Source: DAIDKA01 sp049792815 (lineage in GTDB: Bacteria > Pseudomonadota > Gammaproteobacteria > Steroidobacterales > Steroidobacteraceae). From it: a stretch of 22,983 nt of DNA. The first letter of the stretch is position 1. Every line of letters begins with the position of its first letter. The stretch covers positions 1 through 22,983 of the forward strand of contig JBARBG010000187.1 in assembly GCA_049792815.1 (NCBI GenBank), given 5' to 3'. The position numbers were made by a program, and so were the translations under genes. Below the pieces are notes generated by a model. That model was not told where the DNA came from. It did not search any database and saw only the letters and a program-made list of their open reading frames with translations. This document shows, in pieces, positions 14,350 through 22,983 of this stretch.

Positions 14350-14748
14350 ATGAGCCTGACATCAGAATTCAAAGAATTTGCAATGAAGGGTAACGTCATC
14401 GACTTGGCGGTCGGTGTCGTGATCGGCGCCGCGTTCGGGAAAATAGTCGCCTCCCTGGTCGCCGACCTGATCATGCCGCCCATTGCCTATGCCATTGGCG
14501 GCATCAATTTCAGCGACCTCGCCGTGCGGCTGGGCCTGGATCCGGCAGGCAAGCCGGTGCTGCTCAAGTACGGCAGTTTCGGCCAGACGATATTCGAATT
14601 CCTGATTGTCGCCGTTGCCCTGTTCATTCTGATCAAGGGCATCAATACGCTGAAGCGCCCGCCGCCGCCGGCCCCACCGGCCCCACCCGCGCCGACCAAG
14701 GAAGAACTGCTTCTGACCGAGATCCGCGATCTGCTCGCGAAGCGCTGA
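14350..14748 (+). CDS. mscL: Large-conductance mechanosensitive channel MscL
   Basis: MscL is a homopentameric inner-membrane channel that opens under membrane tension to release solutes during hypo-osmotic shock. The ATG at 14350 is chosen because AAGGAG lies at good spacing and SLTSEFKEFAMKGNVIDLAVGVVIGAAFGKIV matches the family N-terminus and first membrane helix. A TTG start 12 codons upstream would add unrelated residues. The second helix is FEFLIVAVALFILIKGINTL. A Pro/Ala linker leads to the C-terminal helix EELLLTEIRDLLAKR. The length is 132 residues (E. coli 136). Its TGA abuts the pepQ stop on the other strand. Confidence 0.96.
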   Translation: MSLTSEFKEFAMKGNVIDLAVGVVIGAAFGKIVASLVADLIMPPIAYAIGGINFSDLAVRLGLDPAGKPVLLKYGSFGQTIFEFLIVAVALFILIKGINTLKRPPPPAPPAPPAPTKEELLLTEIRDLLAKR

Positions 14749-14758
14749 TCACAGCGCT
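14741..14758. repeat. Inverted repeat across the abutting mscL and pepQ stops
   Basis: AGCGCTG (14741-14747) pairs with CAGCGCT (14752-14758) around ATCA, and the sequence TGATCA at its centre supplies the stop codon of each gene. The 7-bp stem with a 4-base loop would form in both transcripts. No T-run follows on either side, so it is not a normal intrinsic terminator. Confidence 0.6.
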
Positions 14759-16128
14759 GCGAAGGCGTCCCGCGTCAGGTTCTCGCAACCTGACGCGCTG
14801 ACCGCCAGATCGTCCTCGATACGAATTCCCCCGTATTTACGCAGGATTTCGACGCGCTGCCAGTTCACGTGGGCGCCGCGTGAGTCGGCACGGGCCTGCG
14901 CCAGCAGCGATTCGATGAAGTACAGCCCCGGTTCCATCGTGACCACGAAGCCGGCCTCCAGGCGCCGTGTCAGGCGCAGGTAAGGGTGGCCCGCGGGCCG
15001 TGCAATTTCCCCGCCCGCGGCCGAACGTTGCCAGCCCCCCACGTCGTGCACCTGCAGTCCCAGAAGATGCCCGACGCCATGCGGCATGAACACGCCTGAG
15101 AGCCCGCTGGCGAGCGCCTCCTCCGCATTGCAGTCGATGACCTCGGCATCGCGCAGCACCGCTGCAATGGCCCTATGTGCCGCCATATGGATATCCGACC
15201 ACTCGACGCCTGCCCGCACCAGGGCACACAGGGATTGCTGGGCCACGTCCATGGCCCTGATGAGGTCGGCGAAGTCCCGTGCGCTTTGGGCGCTGCTGTC
15301 GCCGGCGTAGCTGCGGGTGATATCTGAGGCGTAGCCTGCCCAGTGGGCGCCGGCGTCTATCAGCAGCGAGTGGTGCGCTGCGGGAGGCTCACGCTTGAGA
15401 TTTTGATAATGCAACACGCTGCCGGCCTCGTTGACGGCCACAATCGCGTTGTAGGGCAATTCCTGCTCGCGCCGGCCCATCGCCGCCAGAAAGGCCTGGT
15501 GGATGGCGTATTCGCTGGCACCTGCCGCAAAGGCCGCCGCCGCGGCCACATGGCCCCGGGCGCCCAGGCGGTTTGCAAGGCGCAGCATGGAGCGCTCATA
15601 CGGGGTTTTCACGGCGCGCGTGAAATCCAGCGCGAGCAGCAGCTTTTCGGGGTTCAGGGCCGCCAGGCCCCAGTGGCCGATTTCGGCGCCCGGGTCGCCG
15701 ATCAGCGCCACCCCCGACAGGTCCTGCGGCAGTGCGGCGCGTGCTGCAGCGAGGCTTGGCACCTGCCGTATCACGAAATGCCGGGTCCACTCGTCTGTAG
15801 GAAGGGACGCCGGTTCGTACCAGAAATCCTCCGGCGAGCAGATCAGCAGTATGGGTCTTGACCCCGGTTTCACATAGACGAAACAGTCCGGCGCAGGGGT
15901 CAGCGGGGCCCATATGGAAAACCAGGCCTGGGCCCGGAATGGATAGCTCTGATCGTCACGAAATGCCGGTAAAAGCAGGCCCGAATAGATCAGGGCCGCG
16001 GCGTACCCGGAGCGCTCGAGGGCGCTGTCGAAGCGTGCCTGGAGGTCCGCCAGATGGTCTGAGTACTGCGACCCCAGGTCGGTCACTGGCTGGGCCATTG
16101 GATCATCCACATGGGTTGTCACGGCCAT
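14749..16128 (-). CDS. pepQ: Xaa-Pro dipeptidase (M24 family)
   Basis: PepQ is a cytoplasmic dimanganese enzyme that cleaves dipeptides with C-terminal proline; members may also hydrolyse organophosphates. The product resembles E. coli PepQ along its whole length (459 against 443 residues). The metal ligands expected for a pita-bread peptidase are seen: two Asp in LIDAGAHWAGYASDITRSY, His in MPHGVGHLLGLQVHDVGG, Glu in TMEPGLYFIES and Glu in GGIRIEDDL. The start is uncertain: ATG at 16128 gives the longest form, but ATG at 16098 (MAQPVTDLGSQYSDH) lies closer to the E. coli N-terminus and has a slightly better upstream GGA. It is convergent with mscL. Confidence 0.93.
   Translation of the reverse strand: MAVTTHVDDPMAQPVTDLGSQYSDHLADLQARFDSALERSGYAAALIYSGLLLPAFRDDQSYPFRAQAWFSIWAPLTPAPDCFVYVKPGSRPILLICSPEDFWYEPASLPTDEWTRHFVIRQVPSLAAARAALPQDLSGVALIGDPGAEIGHWGLAALNPEKLLLALDFTRAVKTPYERSMLRLANRLGARGHVAAAAAFAAGASEYAIHQAFLAAMGRREQELPYNAIVAVNEAGSVLHYQNLKREPPAAHHSLLIDAGAHWAGYASDITRSYAGDSSAQSARDFADLIRAMDVAQQSLCALVRAGVEWSDIHMAAHRAIAAVLRDAEVIDCNAEEALASGLSGVFMPHGVGHLLGLQVHDVGGWQRSAAGGEIARPAGHPYLRLTRRLEAGFVVTMEPGLYFIESLLAQARADSRGAHVNWQRVEILRKYGGIRIEDDLAVSASGCENLTRDAFAAL
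14771..14797. repeat. Perfect 11-bp inverted repeat in the 3' end of pepQ
   Basis: CGCGTCAGGTT (14771-14781) and AACCTGACGCG (14787-14797) are exact reverse complements with a five-base loop. The repeat lies inside the pepQ coding region near its C-terminus and 23 bases past the mscL stop. In RNA from either strand it would be a very stable hairpin. No T-run follows on either strand. Confidence 0.7.
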
Positions 16129-16145
16129 TCATTGCGATATGCTCC

Positions 16146-16151
16146 ATTGTA
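16146..16151 (-). promoter_or_regulatory. Candidate -10 element for pepQ
   Basis: On the minus strand TACAAT (reading 16151 to 16146) matches the -10 consensus at five of six positions, 17 bases before the ATG at 16128. No recognisable -35 lies 16-18 bases upstream. If used, the transcript would start about 11 bases before that ATG, favouring either a very short leader or the downstream ATG at 16098. Confidence 0.3.
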
Positions 16152-16312
16152 GTCGCAGCATCGCCGCAGGACGTGGTGGTGGCTGAGACGGTGCGCGCAG
16201 GCCGGTTCCAGCGCTGTTTTGGCGCAGGGCCCGGTGGGCATTCATGACGGGGCGTTCACGAATGTTTAAAAACCGCCTGTAACTCTATAGAATTCTGCGC
16301 CGCGATCTGAAA

Positions 16313-16341
16313 TCGCCAGACTAACTAGTTAGTTTTAAAAT
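16313..16341 (+). promoter_or_regulatory. Candidate sigma-70 promoter for the lipoprotein gene
   Basis: TCGCCA (16313-16318, four of six matches) and TAAAAT (16336-16341, five of six) are 17 bases apart. The start would be near 16348, leaving a leader of about 40 bases. The spacer is filled by a 14-bp palindrome. A second -10-like TATAGA at 16286-16291 lacks a good -35. The 258 bases between pepQ and the lipoprotein gene hold nothing else that I recognise. Confidence 0.5.
16320..16333. promoter_or_regulatory. 14-bp perfect palindrome, operator candidate
   Basis: ACTAACTAGTTAGT is an exact palindrome lying wholly between the -35 and -10 of the proposed promoter. Palindromes of this size in a promoter spacer are typical binding sites for dimeric helix-turn-helix repressors of TetR or similar type. 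No such regulator gene lies in this window. The protein that binds it is unknown. Confidence 0.5.
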
Positions 16342-16386
16342 GTGGTCTCTCACCGTTTGCCTTTTTCTTTTTCGGGGTACAGCTCA

Positions 16387-16596
16387 ATGAAGACAAAACT
16401 CGCTCTCAGCGCTCTCGTTGCCGCGCTCGCGCTGGTCGCCTGCGCCAAGACGGATACGCCAGCTCCTGCCGCTGCTGATTCGGCCGCCGCCGCTTCAGCT
16501 CCGGAATCGGCTCCTGCTGCTGCTACGGACTCGTCTGCGACTGCTTCCGCTCCTGCGGCTGCCGACAGCTCAGCGGCGTCATCTGCGCCGAAGTAA
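16387..16596 (+). CDS. Small Ala/Ser/Pro-rich lipoprotein, unknown function
   Basis: The 69-residue product has a signal peptide (MKTKLALSALVAALALVAC) with a lipobox ending at Cys19, so it should be lipidated; Ala at +2 suggests sorting to the outer membrane. The mature 51 residues use almost only Ala, Ser, Pro, Thr, Asp, Glu and Lys. They contain three copies of an APAAA(T)DS unit at about residues 26-32, 42-49 and 55-61. ATG at 16387 is chosen because it starts the signal peptide directly; an upstream in-frame ATG at 16342 would spoil it. No family is recognised. It has its own promoter and a strong terminator, so it looks like a single-gene unit. Confidence 0.75.
   Translation: MKTKLALSALVAALALVACAKTDTPAPAAADSAAAASAPESAPAAATDSSATASAPAAADSSAASSAPK
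16462..16569 (+). repeat. Three imperfect repeats inside the lipoprotein gene
   Basis: The segments starting at 16462, 16510 and 16549 each begin GCTCCTGC(C/T/G)GCTGC and encode APAAA followed by Asp-Ser within two residues. Spacings of 48 and 39 bases differ by nine, so the units have drifted by whole codons. Internal duplication is the likely origin. Confidence 0.5.
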
Positions 16597-16633
16597 CTTT
16601 CGAAGTTACAGATCGAGCCCGGCCGTGGGCTCG
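16593..16633 (+). other. Two tandem hairpins after the lipoprotein gene
   Basis: GTAACTT (16593-16599) pairs with AAGTTAC (16603-16609) around TCG, covering the lipoprotein stop codon. CGAGCCC (16614-16620) pairs with GGGCTCG (16627-16633). Both stems are perfect 7-bp stems without a T-run and precede the real terminator. Confidence 0.5.
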
Positions 16634-16639
16634 CAAATG

Positions 16640-16676
16640 GCCCGGACCGGCGCGCGAGCACGGCTCCGGGCTTTTT
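16640..16676 (+). terminator. Rho-independent terminator of the lipoprotein gene
   Basis: GCCCGGA (16640-16646) pairs with TCCGGGC (16665-16671); an inner CCG/CGG pairing extends the stem past one bulged C. Five T residues follow directly at 16672-16676. This is the clearest intrinsic terminator in the window. It ends 16 bases before the TTG start of the acetyltransferase gene. Confidence 0.85.
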
Positions 16677-16692
16677 GTTGCAGGATCGGACT

Positions 16693-17190
16693 TTGACCAT
16701 CAGTCTGCGAGACGCCCGTGCTTCACGGGCAGACCGCTCCTGGATCGCCACGGTGTTCCGGGACTACATCGATGACCTGGACCCGATGAGTACCGGGATC
16801 TTTCCGGTTCTGGGCGAGGTGGGTCATCGCGAGCCCGATCAGGTGGCCCGGTGGTTTGGCGATCCCAACGCCTATCCGCTGGTCATCGCGCAATCACAGC
16901 TGCCCGTGGGCTTCGCCATGGTGGCCCGCTTGACCGGACCGGCGGACTACCGGATGGGCGAGTTCTTCATCGCCCGCAGCCACCGGGGCCTGGGCTTGGG
17001 CCGCGGCGCCGTACAGCTGATCCTGGACCGTTTCGCGGGCCGCTGGGAGATCAATGAGTACCAGCGCAATCCCAACGCCGTGAAGTTCTGGCGCCGGGTC
17101 GTGACGACCTACACCGCAGGGCGTTTCGAAGAGCGCATTGTCAATGGCGAGGTGCGCCAGACTTTCGAGTCGGGACCGCGTCGGCGTTAG
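16693..17190 (+). CDS. GNAT-family N-acetyltransferase
   Basis: This appears to be a GNAT acyltransferase that moves an acetyl group from acetyl-CoA to an amine; the substrate is unknown. The acetyl-CoA pyrophosphate-binding motif is SHRGLGLGRGAVQLIL near residues 95-110, with the preceding strand YRMGEFFIA and the later NPNAVKFWRRV typical of the fold. The TTG at 16693 is preferred because AGGA lies seven bases upstream, giving 165 residues; a TTG at 16675 falls inside the terminator T-run. No promoter is seen between the terminator and the gene, so it may rely on readthrough. Its 3' end overlaps a minus-strand gene by 50 bases. Confidence 0.82.
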   Translation: MTISLRDARASRADRSWIATVFRDYIDDLDPMSTGIFPVLGEVGHREPDQVARWFGDPNAYPLVIAQSQLPVGFAMVARLTGPADYRMGEFFIARSHRGLGLGRGAVQLILDRFAGRWEINEYQRNPNAVKFWRRVVTTYTAGRFEERIVNGEVRQTFESGPRRR

Positions 17191-17395
17191 CCCCGCAGCT
17201 GCCGCAGCCCTTCAGGGCCTGAATCTGCAGCGCCGACTTCAACCTTGCGGGCCAGCCTATATGCGCCCGCTGCGCCATCGGCAGGAGCTGCTCCAACAAC
17301 CACAGCCGTTGCCTGACGCCCAGCAGGCGCCACACGCTGTAGACGGCGCTCACCGCCACGACCAGCACCACCACGCACCATTGGACAGTGAGCAT
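17141..17395 (-). CDS. Small FeoB-linked membrane protein with Cys motif
   Basis: The 84-residue product starts with one membrane segment (about residues 5-25), followed by a basic linker and a C-terminal Cys cluster with Cys64 and Cys67 (GCGSCG). Its ATG directly follows the feoB stop with no gap. Small single-span, Cys-containing proteins encoded just after feoB are known as FeoB-associated Cys-rich proteins and the DUF6587-type proteins of gammaproteobacteria. Assignment to that group is from layout and position, not from alignment. It is not the winged-helix FeoC of enteric bacteria. A role in iron handling or FeoB assembly is inferred. The last 50 bases overlap the acetyltransferase gene tail to tail. 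Confidence 0.7.
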   Translation of the reverse strand: MLTVQWCVVVLVVAVSAVYSVWRLLGVRQRLWLLEQLLPMAQRAHIGWPARLKSALQIQALKGCGSCGANADAVPTRKSGAPRH

Positions 17396-19276
17396 TCAGC
17401 CCAGCCCCGCGGCCAGCGCCGCGCGATAGGTGACGAACGATGTCAGGTACGCCAGGGCGAACTGGTAGGCCGCCATCAACGCCGGATAGCGCCACGTGTT
17501 GGTCTCGCGGCGGACCACTGCCAGCGTTGAGAGGCATTGCGGGGCGAATACATACCAGGCCAGCAACGACAGCCCCGTCGCTACGGTCCAGCCGTGCGCG
17601 AGGATGGGTTGCAGCGCCCCGGCCACGTTCTGGCCGGCCGCCGACATGGCGTACACCGTACCGAGTGCCCCCACAGCGACTTCGCGTGCCGCCAGGCCTG
17701 GCACCAGGGCCACGCATATCTGCCAATTGAAACCGATGGGGGCGAAGACCAGCAGCAGAGCATGTCCGATTCGACCTGCCAGACTGTAGGTGATCGCAGG
17801 GTCCGTCGCGCCCGGCGGCGGTGCCGGAAAACTGGACAGCACCCAAAGCACGACCATCAGCGTCAGCAGCACCGAGCCCACACGGCCCAGAAAGATGCGC
17901 GCACGCTCCCACAGGCCCAGCACCAGATTGCGGATATTGGGCCACTTGTATTCGGGCAGCTCGAGCATCAGCGGGTGATAGTCGCCGCGCATGAAAGTGC
18001 GCTTGATGACAAAGGCCACGAGCATTGCGCCGGCGACGCCGACCAGGTACAGCGCGAACAGTGTCAGCCCCTGCAGATTGAAGGGCCCGATCAGCCGTCG
18101 CGGAATGAAGGCGCCGATCAGCAGCGTGTACACCGGCAATCGCGCCGAGCAGGTCATGAGCGGCGCGATCATGATGGTCGTCAACCGGTCGCGCGCCGCG
18201 GGAATGGTGCGCGTGGCCATGATGCCCGGGATGGCGCAGGCGAAGCTCGACAGCAGCGGAATGAAGGCGCGACCGGAAAGCCCGACCTTGCCCATGAGCC
18301 GGTCGAGCAGGAAGGCCGCACGCGGCAGATAGCCTGAGTCCTCCAGCGCCAGGATGAAGGCGAACAGGATCAGGATCTGCGGCAGGAACACCAGGACGCT
18401 GCCGGCCCCGGCGATCACGCCATCCACCAGCAGATGCCGCAGCGGGCCATCGGCAAGGTGCGCCCCCACCCAGGCCCCCACGGTCGCCATGCCCTTCTGC
18501 ACGGCATCCATGGGCCATTTCGCCCAGCTGAATACCGCCTGGAACATCAGAAACAGCACTACCCCCAGCAGCAGCGGGCCGCTGACAGGGTGCAGCACCA
18601 GCGCGTCCAGGCGTTGCAGCAGCCGCAGCCGGGCCGGCACCCGATAACCAATGGCGTCCAGGATCTGCCGCACCTGCGCCTGCGTGGCCTGGATTTCGGC
18701 GGCACTGCCGCCGCTGAACTCCACTCGGCCCGGACCGCCCTGTGGCGGGACAGTGCGGTCCAGCAGTGCCACCAGCTCACGCTCGCCGCCGGGACGGATG
18801 GCGACCGTTTCCACCACCGGCAGGCCGATGGCCCGCGACAGGGCGGCGCTGTCGAGCCTGAAGCCGCGGGCGCGCGCCAGATCCGACATGTTCAGGGCCA
18901 CCACCATGGGTCGGCCCAGGCGCTGCAGTTCCAGGACCAGGCGCAGGTTCAGGCGCAGGTTCGTGGCATCCACGACGCACACGATCAGGTCGGGTGGCTG
19001 CTCCGAGGCATGACGCCCGAGCACGACGTCGCGGGTGATGGCCTCATCGAGCGTGGTGGGTTGCAGGCTGTAGGCGCCCGGCAGGTCCAGCAGGCGGTAG
19101 GCACGACCGCCGGCGCGGCCCAGGAAACGGCCTTCCTTGCGCTCCACCGTGACGCCCGGATAGTTGGCGACTTTCTGGCGGCTGCCCGTGAGGCGGTTGA
19201 ACAGCGCGGTCTTGCCGCAGTTCGGCACCCCTACGAGCGACAGGGACAGGCCGGCCGTGGCGGCTTCAGCGCTCAA
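17396..19276 (-). CDS. feoB: Ferrous iron transporter FeoB
   Basis: FeoB is the inner-membrane Fe(II) importer with an N-terminal GTPase. G1 is at residues 16-23 (GVPNCGKT), the G2 Thr at 43 (GVTVE), G3 at 64-67 (DLPG) and G4 at 129-132 (NMSD). A membrane region follows with two Gate-type segments, including LLSSFACAIPGIMATRTI and GLAAREVAVGALGTVYAM. At 626 residues it is shorter than E. coli FeoB (773), but both conserved membrane halves are present. The start is a TTG overlapping the feoA stop (TTGA), with no strong ribosome binding site, so coupling to feoA is likely. The next gene starts at the base after its stop. Confidence 0.95.
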   Translation of the reverse strand: MSAEAATAGLSLSLVGVPNCGKTALFNRLTGSRQKVANYPGVTVERKEGRFLGRAGGRAYRLLDLPGAYSLQPTTLDEAITRDVVLGRHASEQPPDLIVCVVDATNLRLNLRLVLELQRLGRPMVVALNMSDLARARGFRLDSAALSRAIGLPVVETVAIRPGGERELVALLDRTVPPQGGPGRVEFSGGSAAEIQATQAQVRQILDAIGYRVPARLRLLQRLDALVLHPVSGPLLLGVVLFLMFQAVFSWAKWPMDAVQKGMATVGAWVGAHLADGPLRHLLVDGVIAGAGSVLVFLPQILILFAFILALEDSGYLPRAAFLLDRLMGKVGLSGRAFIPLLSSFACAIPGIMATRTIPAARDRLTTIMIAPLMTCSARLPVYTLLIGAFIPRRLIGPFNLQGLTLFALYLVGVAGAMLVAFVIKRTFMRGDYHPLMLELPEYKWPNIRNLVLGLWERARIFLGRVGSVLLTLMVVLWVLSSFPAPPPGATDPAITYSLAGRIGHALLLVFAPIGFNWQICVALVPGLAAREVAVGALGTVYAMSAAGQNVAGALQPILAHGWTVATGLSLLAWYVFAPQCLSTLAVVRRETNTWRYPALMAAYQFALAYLTSFVTYRAALAAGLG

Positions 19277-19566
19277 AGGGGCAGGGCGTCCTCGACCCAG
19301 ATGTTCTGCGCCTCGCAGCGGCGCAGGGCGAACTGGGTGGTGCCAACCCGCACGACGAACGGATCGCGCCCGGGACGGGCCTCGGTGACGACTTCGACAC
19401 GTTCGCCCGCGATAAAGCCCAGTTCAAGCAGGCGCAATTCCATCTGACTCACGCCGTCCGTTGCCGAGCCCACGGCCACGATGGTGGCGGTCGTGCCCGG
19501 TCGCAGATCGCTTAGGGTGGTCGGCACCGAGGTGTCGACGCACTGGTTTCGAACAGCGCTATCCAT
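19273..19566 (-). CDS. feoA: Ferrous iron transport accessory protein FeoA
   Basis: FeoA is a small cytoplasmic SH3-like protein needed for FeoB-driven iron uptake. From the ATG at 19566 it has 97 residues. The family pattern TLSDLRPGTTATIVAVG, then MELRLLELGFIAGERVEVVTEARPGRDPFVVRVGTTQFALRRCEA is clear. A TTG at 19617 would give a longer form whose first 17 residues fall in the promoter region, so it is rejected. No Shine-Dalgarno sequence precedes the ATG. The predicted transcription start falls on the ATG itself. The stop overlaps the feoB start. Confidence 0.9.
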   Translation of the reverse strand: MDSAVRNQCVDTSVPTTLSDLRPGTTATIVAVGSATDGVSQMELRLLELGFIAGERVEVVTEARPGRDPFVVRVGTTQFALRRCEAQNIWVEDALPL

Positions 19567-19572
19567 GAGGTA

Positions 19573-19601
19573 AGTATCATGAGAACCGTTCGCATTTGCA
19601 A
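19573..19601 (-). promoter_or_regulatory. Candidate feoAB promoter
   Basis: On the minus strand TTGCAA (19601 to 19596) and GATACT (19578 to 19573) are exactly 17 bases apart; each matches its consensus at four of six positions. A normal start about seven bases past the -10 would be at or next to 19566, the A of the feoA ATG. It lies in the 84-base gap between the uvrA stop and feoA. Confidence 0.5.
19575..19593. promoter_or_regulatory. Fur-box-like dyad in the feoAB promoter
   Basis: TATCATGAGAACCGTTCGC matches the classical 19-bp Fur consensus at 13 positions by my count. Its core is a dyad, ATGAGAA/TTCGCAT around CCG (19579-19595), with one mismatch. The dyad fills the spacer between the -35 and -10. 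Fur repression of feo under iron-replete conditions is well established in gammaproteobacteria; that this site does it is inferred. Confidence 0.5.
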
Positions 19602-19650
19602 TGGCGCCAATTCGCAAAACTGCAATGAAATCCCGGTGCAGGATTCGCGC

Positions 19651-22482
<2,832 letters not shown>

Positions 22483-22609
22483 GAGTCTCGCGGGACAACC
22501 CGTCCCCTGGGGTCAAAAGTGAACAAACCAGCAAGCATACGCCGTCGCGCCGTTCGCGCCGTCCGTCTACACTATGTGGAGGCGATTTTGCGGTTAAGGA
22601 AGGTCTGCC
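22483..22609. promoter_or_regulatory. Divergent uvrA/ssb intergenic region
   Basis: The 127 bases should hold promoters for both genes. A -10-like TACACT at 22568-22573 (+) lies about 37 bases before ssb, and on the minus strand a TATGCT lies upstream of uvrA; neither has a good -35. I see no E. coli-type LexA box (CTGT-N8-ACAG). A short stem GGGAC/GTCCC sits next to the uvrA start. Confidence 0.35.
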
Positions 22610-22983
22610 ATGGCGCGCGGTATCAACAAGGTCATTCTCATCGGTCATCTGGGTCAGGATCCTGAAGTGCGTGCCCTGCCTTCCGGTTCAAGCATCGCCA
22701 ACCTGCGCATTGCCACCACCGAAAGCTGGAAGGACAAGCAGTCCGGTGAATTCAAGGAGCAGACCGAGTGGCATACGGTGGTGCTGTTCGGCCGTACGGC
22801 CGAGGTGGCCGCCGAGTACCTGAAGAAGGGCTCGCAGGTCTACATCGAGGGCCGCCTGCGGACCCGTAAATGGCAGGACAAGACCGGCAATGACCGCTAC
22901 TCCACGGAAGTCGTCGGCAACGACATGCAGATGCTGGGCGGGCGCGGCCAGGGTGGTGGCCAGGGCGGCGGCCAGGCCGGCAC
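22610..22983 (+). CDS. ssb: Single-stranded DNA-binding protein (partial, 5' end)
   Basis: SSB coats single-stranded DNA in replication, repair and recombination as a homotetramer. The visible 124 codons cover the OB-fold (ARGINKVILIGHLGQDPEVR to about residue 110) with Trp residues in ESWKDK, TEWHTVV and RKWQDK, the positions that stack on DNA. A Gly/Gln-rich linker begins (GGRGQGGGQGGGQAG) and the window ends there. The acidic C-terminal tip that binds partner proteins is outside. AAGGAAGG precedes the ATG at good spacing. Confidence 0.97.
   Translation, partial: MARGINKVILIGHLGQDPEVRALPSGSSIANLRIATTESWKDKQSGEFKEQTEWHTVVLFGRTAEVAAEYLKKGSQVYIEGRLRTRKWQDKTGNDRYSTEVVGNDMQMLGGRGQGGGQGGGQAG

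Noticed and set aside
17187..18518. A 443-codon minus-strand frame inside feoB
   Set aside because: It is an out-of-frame shadow of feoB; its Arg/Gly/Ala composition reflects GC-rich third positions.
18434..19447. A 337-codon open frame on + opposite feoB and feoA
   Set aside because: It is antisense to clear FeoB GTPase and FeoA coding sequence, has no recognisable domain, and long open antisense frames are expected at this GC content.
22483..22609. An SOS (LexA) box between uvrA and ssb, as in E. coli
   Set aside because: No CTGT-N8-ACAG or close variant was found; lineage-specific LexA motifs could not be tested without a reference.

Overview
The window is high-GC DNA whose proteins resemble E. 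coli homologues closely in length and motif. The ribosomal gene order, the long (non-zinc) S14, the E. coli-type PepQ and the divergent uvrA/ssb pair all point to a gammaproteobacterium. Order-level placement (Xanthomonadales, Nevskiales or Steroidobacterales type) is an inference that would need a tree.

Region 1 (1-14290, + strand) is an intact S10-spc-alpha superoperon. It runs tuf (3' end), rpsJ, then a 323-bp gap, then rplC-rplD-rplW-rplB-rpsS-rplV-rpsC-rplP-rpmC-rpsQ, rplN-rplX-rplE-rpsN-rpsH-rplF-rplR-rpsE-rpmD-rplO-secY-rpmJ, and rpsM-rpsK-rpsD-rpoA-rplQ. Genes are packed with gaps of a few bases or with ATGA/GTGA overlaps, so translational coupling is expected throughout. Two interruptions stand out. 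The first is the rpsJ-rplC gap, with a promoter-like pair and about five hairpins. The second is the rpsD-rpoA gap, with two tandem hairpins, the second ending in a T-rich tract. L3, S3 and L17 carry low-complexity C-terminal tails.

Region 2 (14291-17190) holds mscL on +, pepQ on - (the two stop codons abut), a 69-residue Ala/Ser/Pro lipoprotein on + with its own promoter, palindromic operator candidate and strong terminator, and a GNAT acetyltransferase on + starting with TTG.

Region 3 (17141-22482, - strand) reads uvrA, feoA, feoB and a small Cys-containing membrane protein. feoAB encode ferrous iron uptake. A promoter with a Fur-box-like dyad lies between uvrA and feoA, and its predicted start falls on the feoA ATG.

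Region 4 (22610-end, + strand) is the 5' part of ssb, divergent from uvrA.

The gene content is mostly housekeeping. I see no mobile element, CRISPR array, tRNA, rRNA or defence island, and no convincing new multi-gene system. The points worth a second look are regulatory: the relocated structured leader before rplC, the rpsD-rpoA hairpins, the 14-bp palindrome before the lipoprotein gene, and the possibly leaderless, Fur-controlled feoAB transcript.
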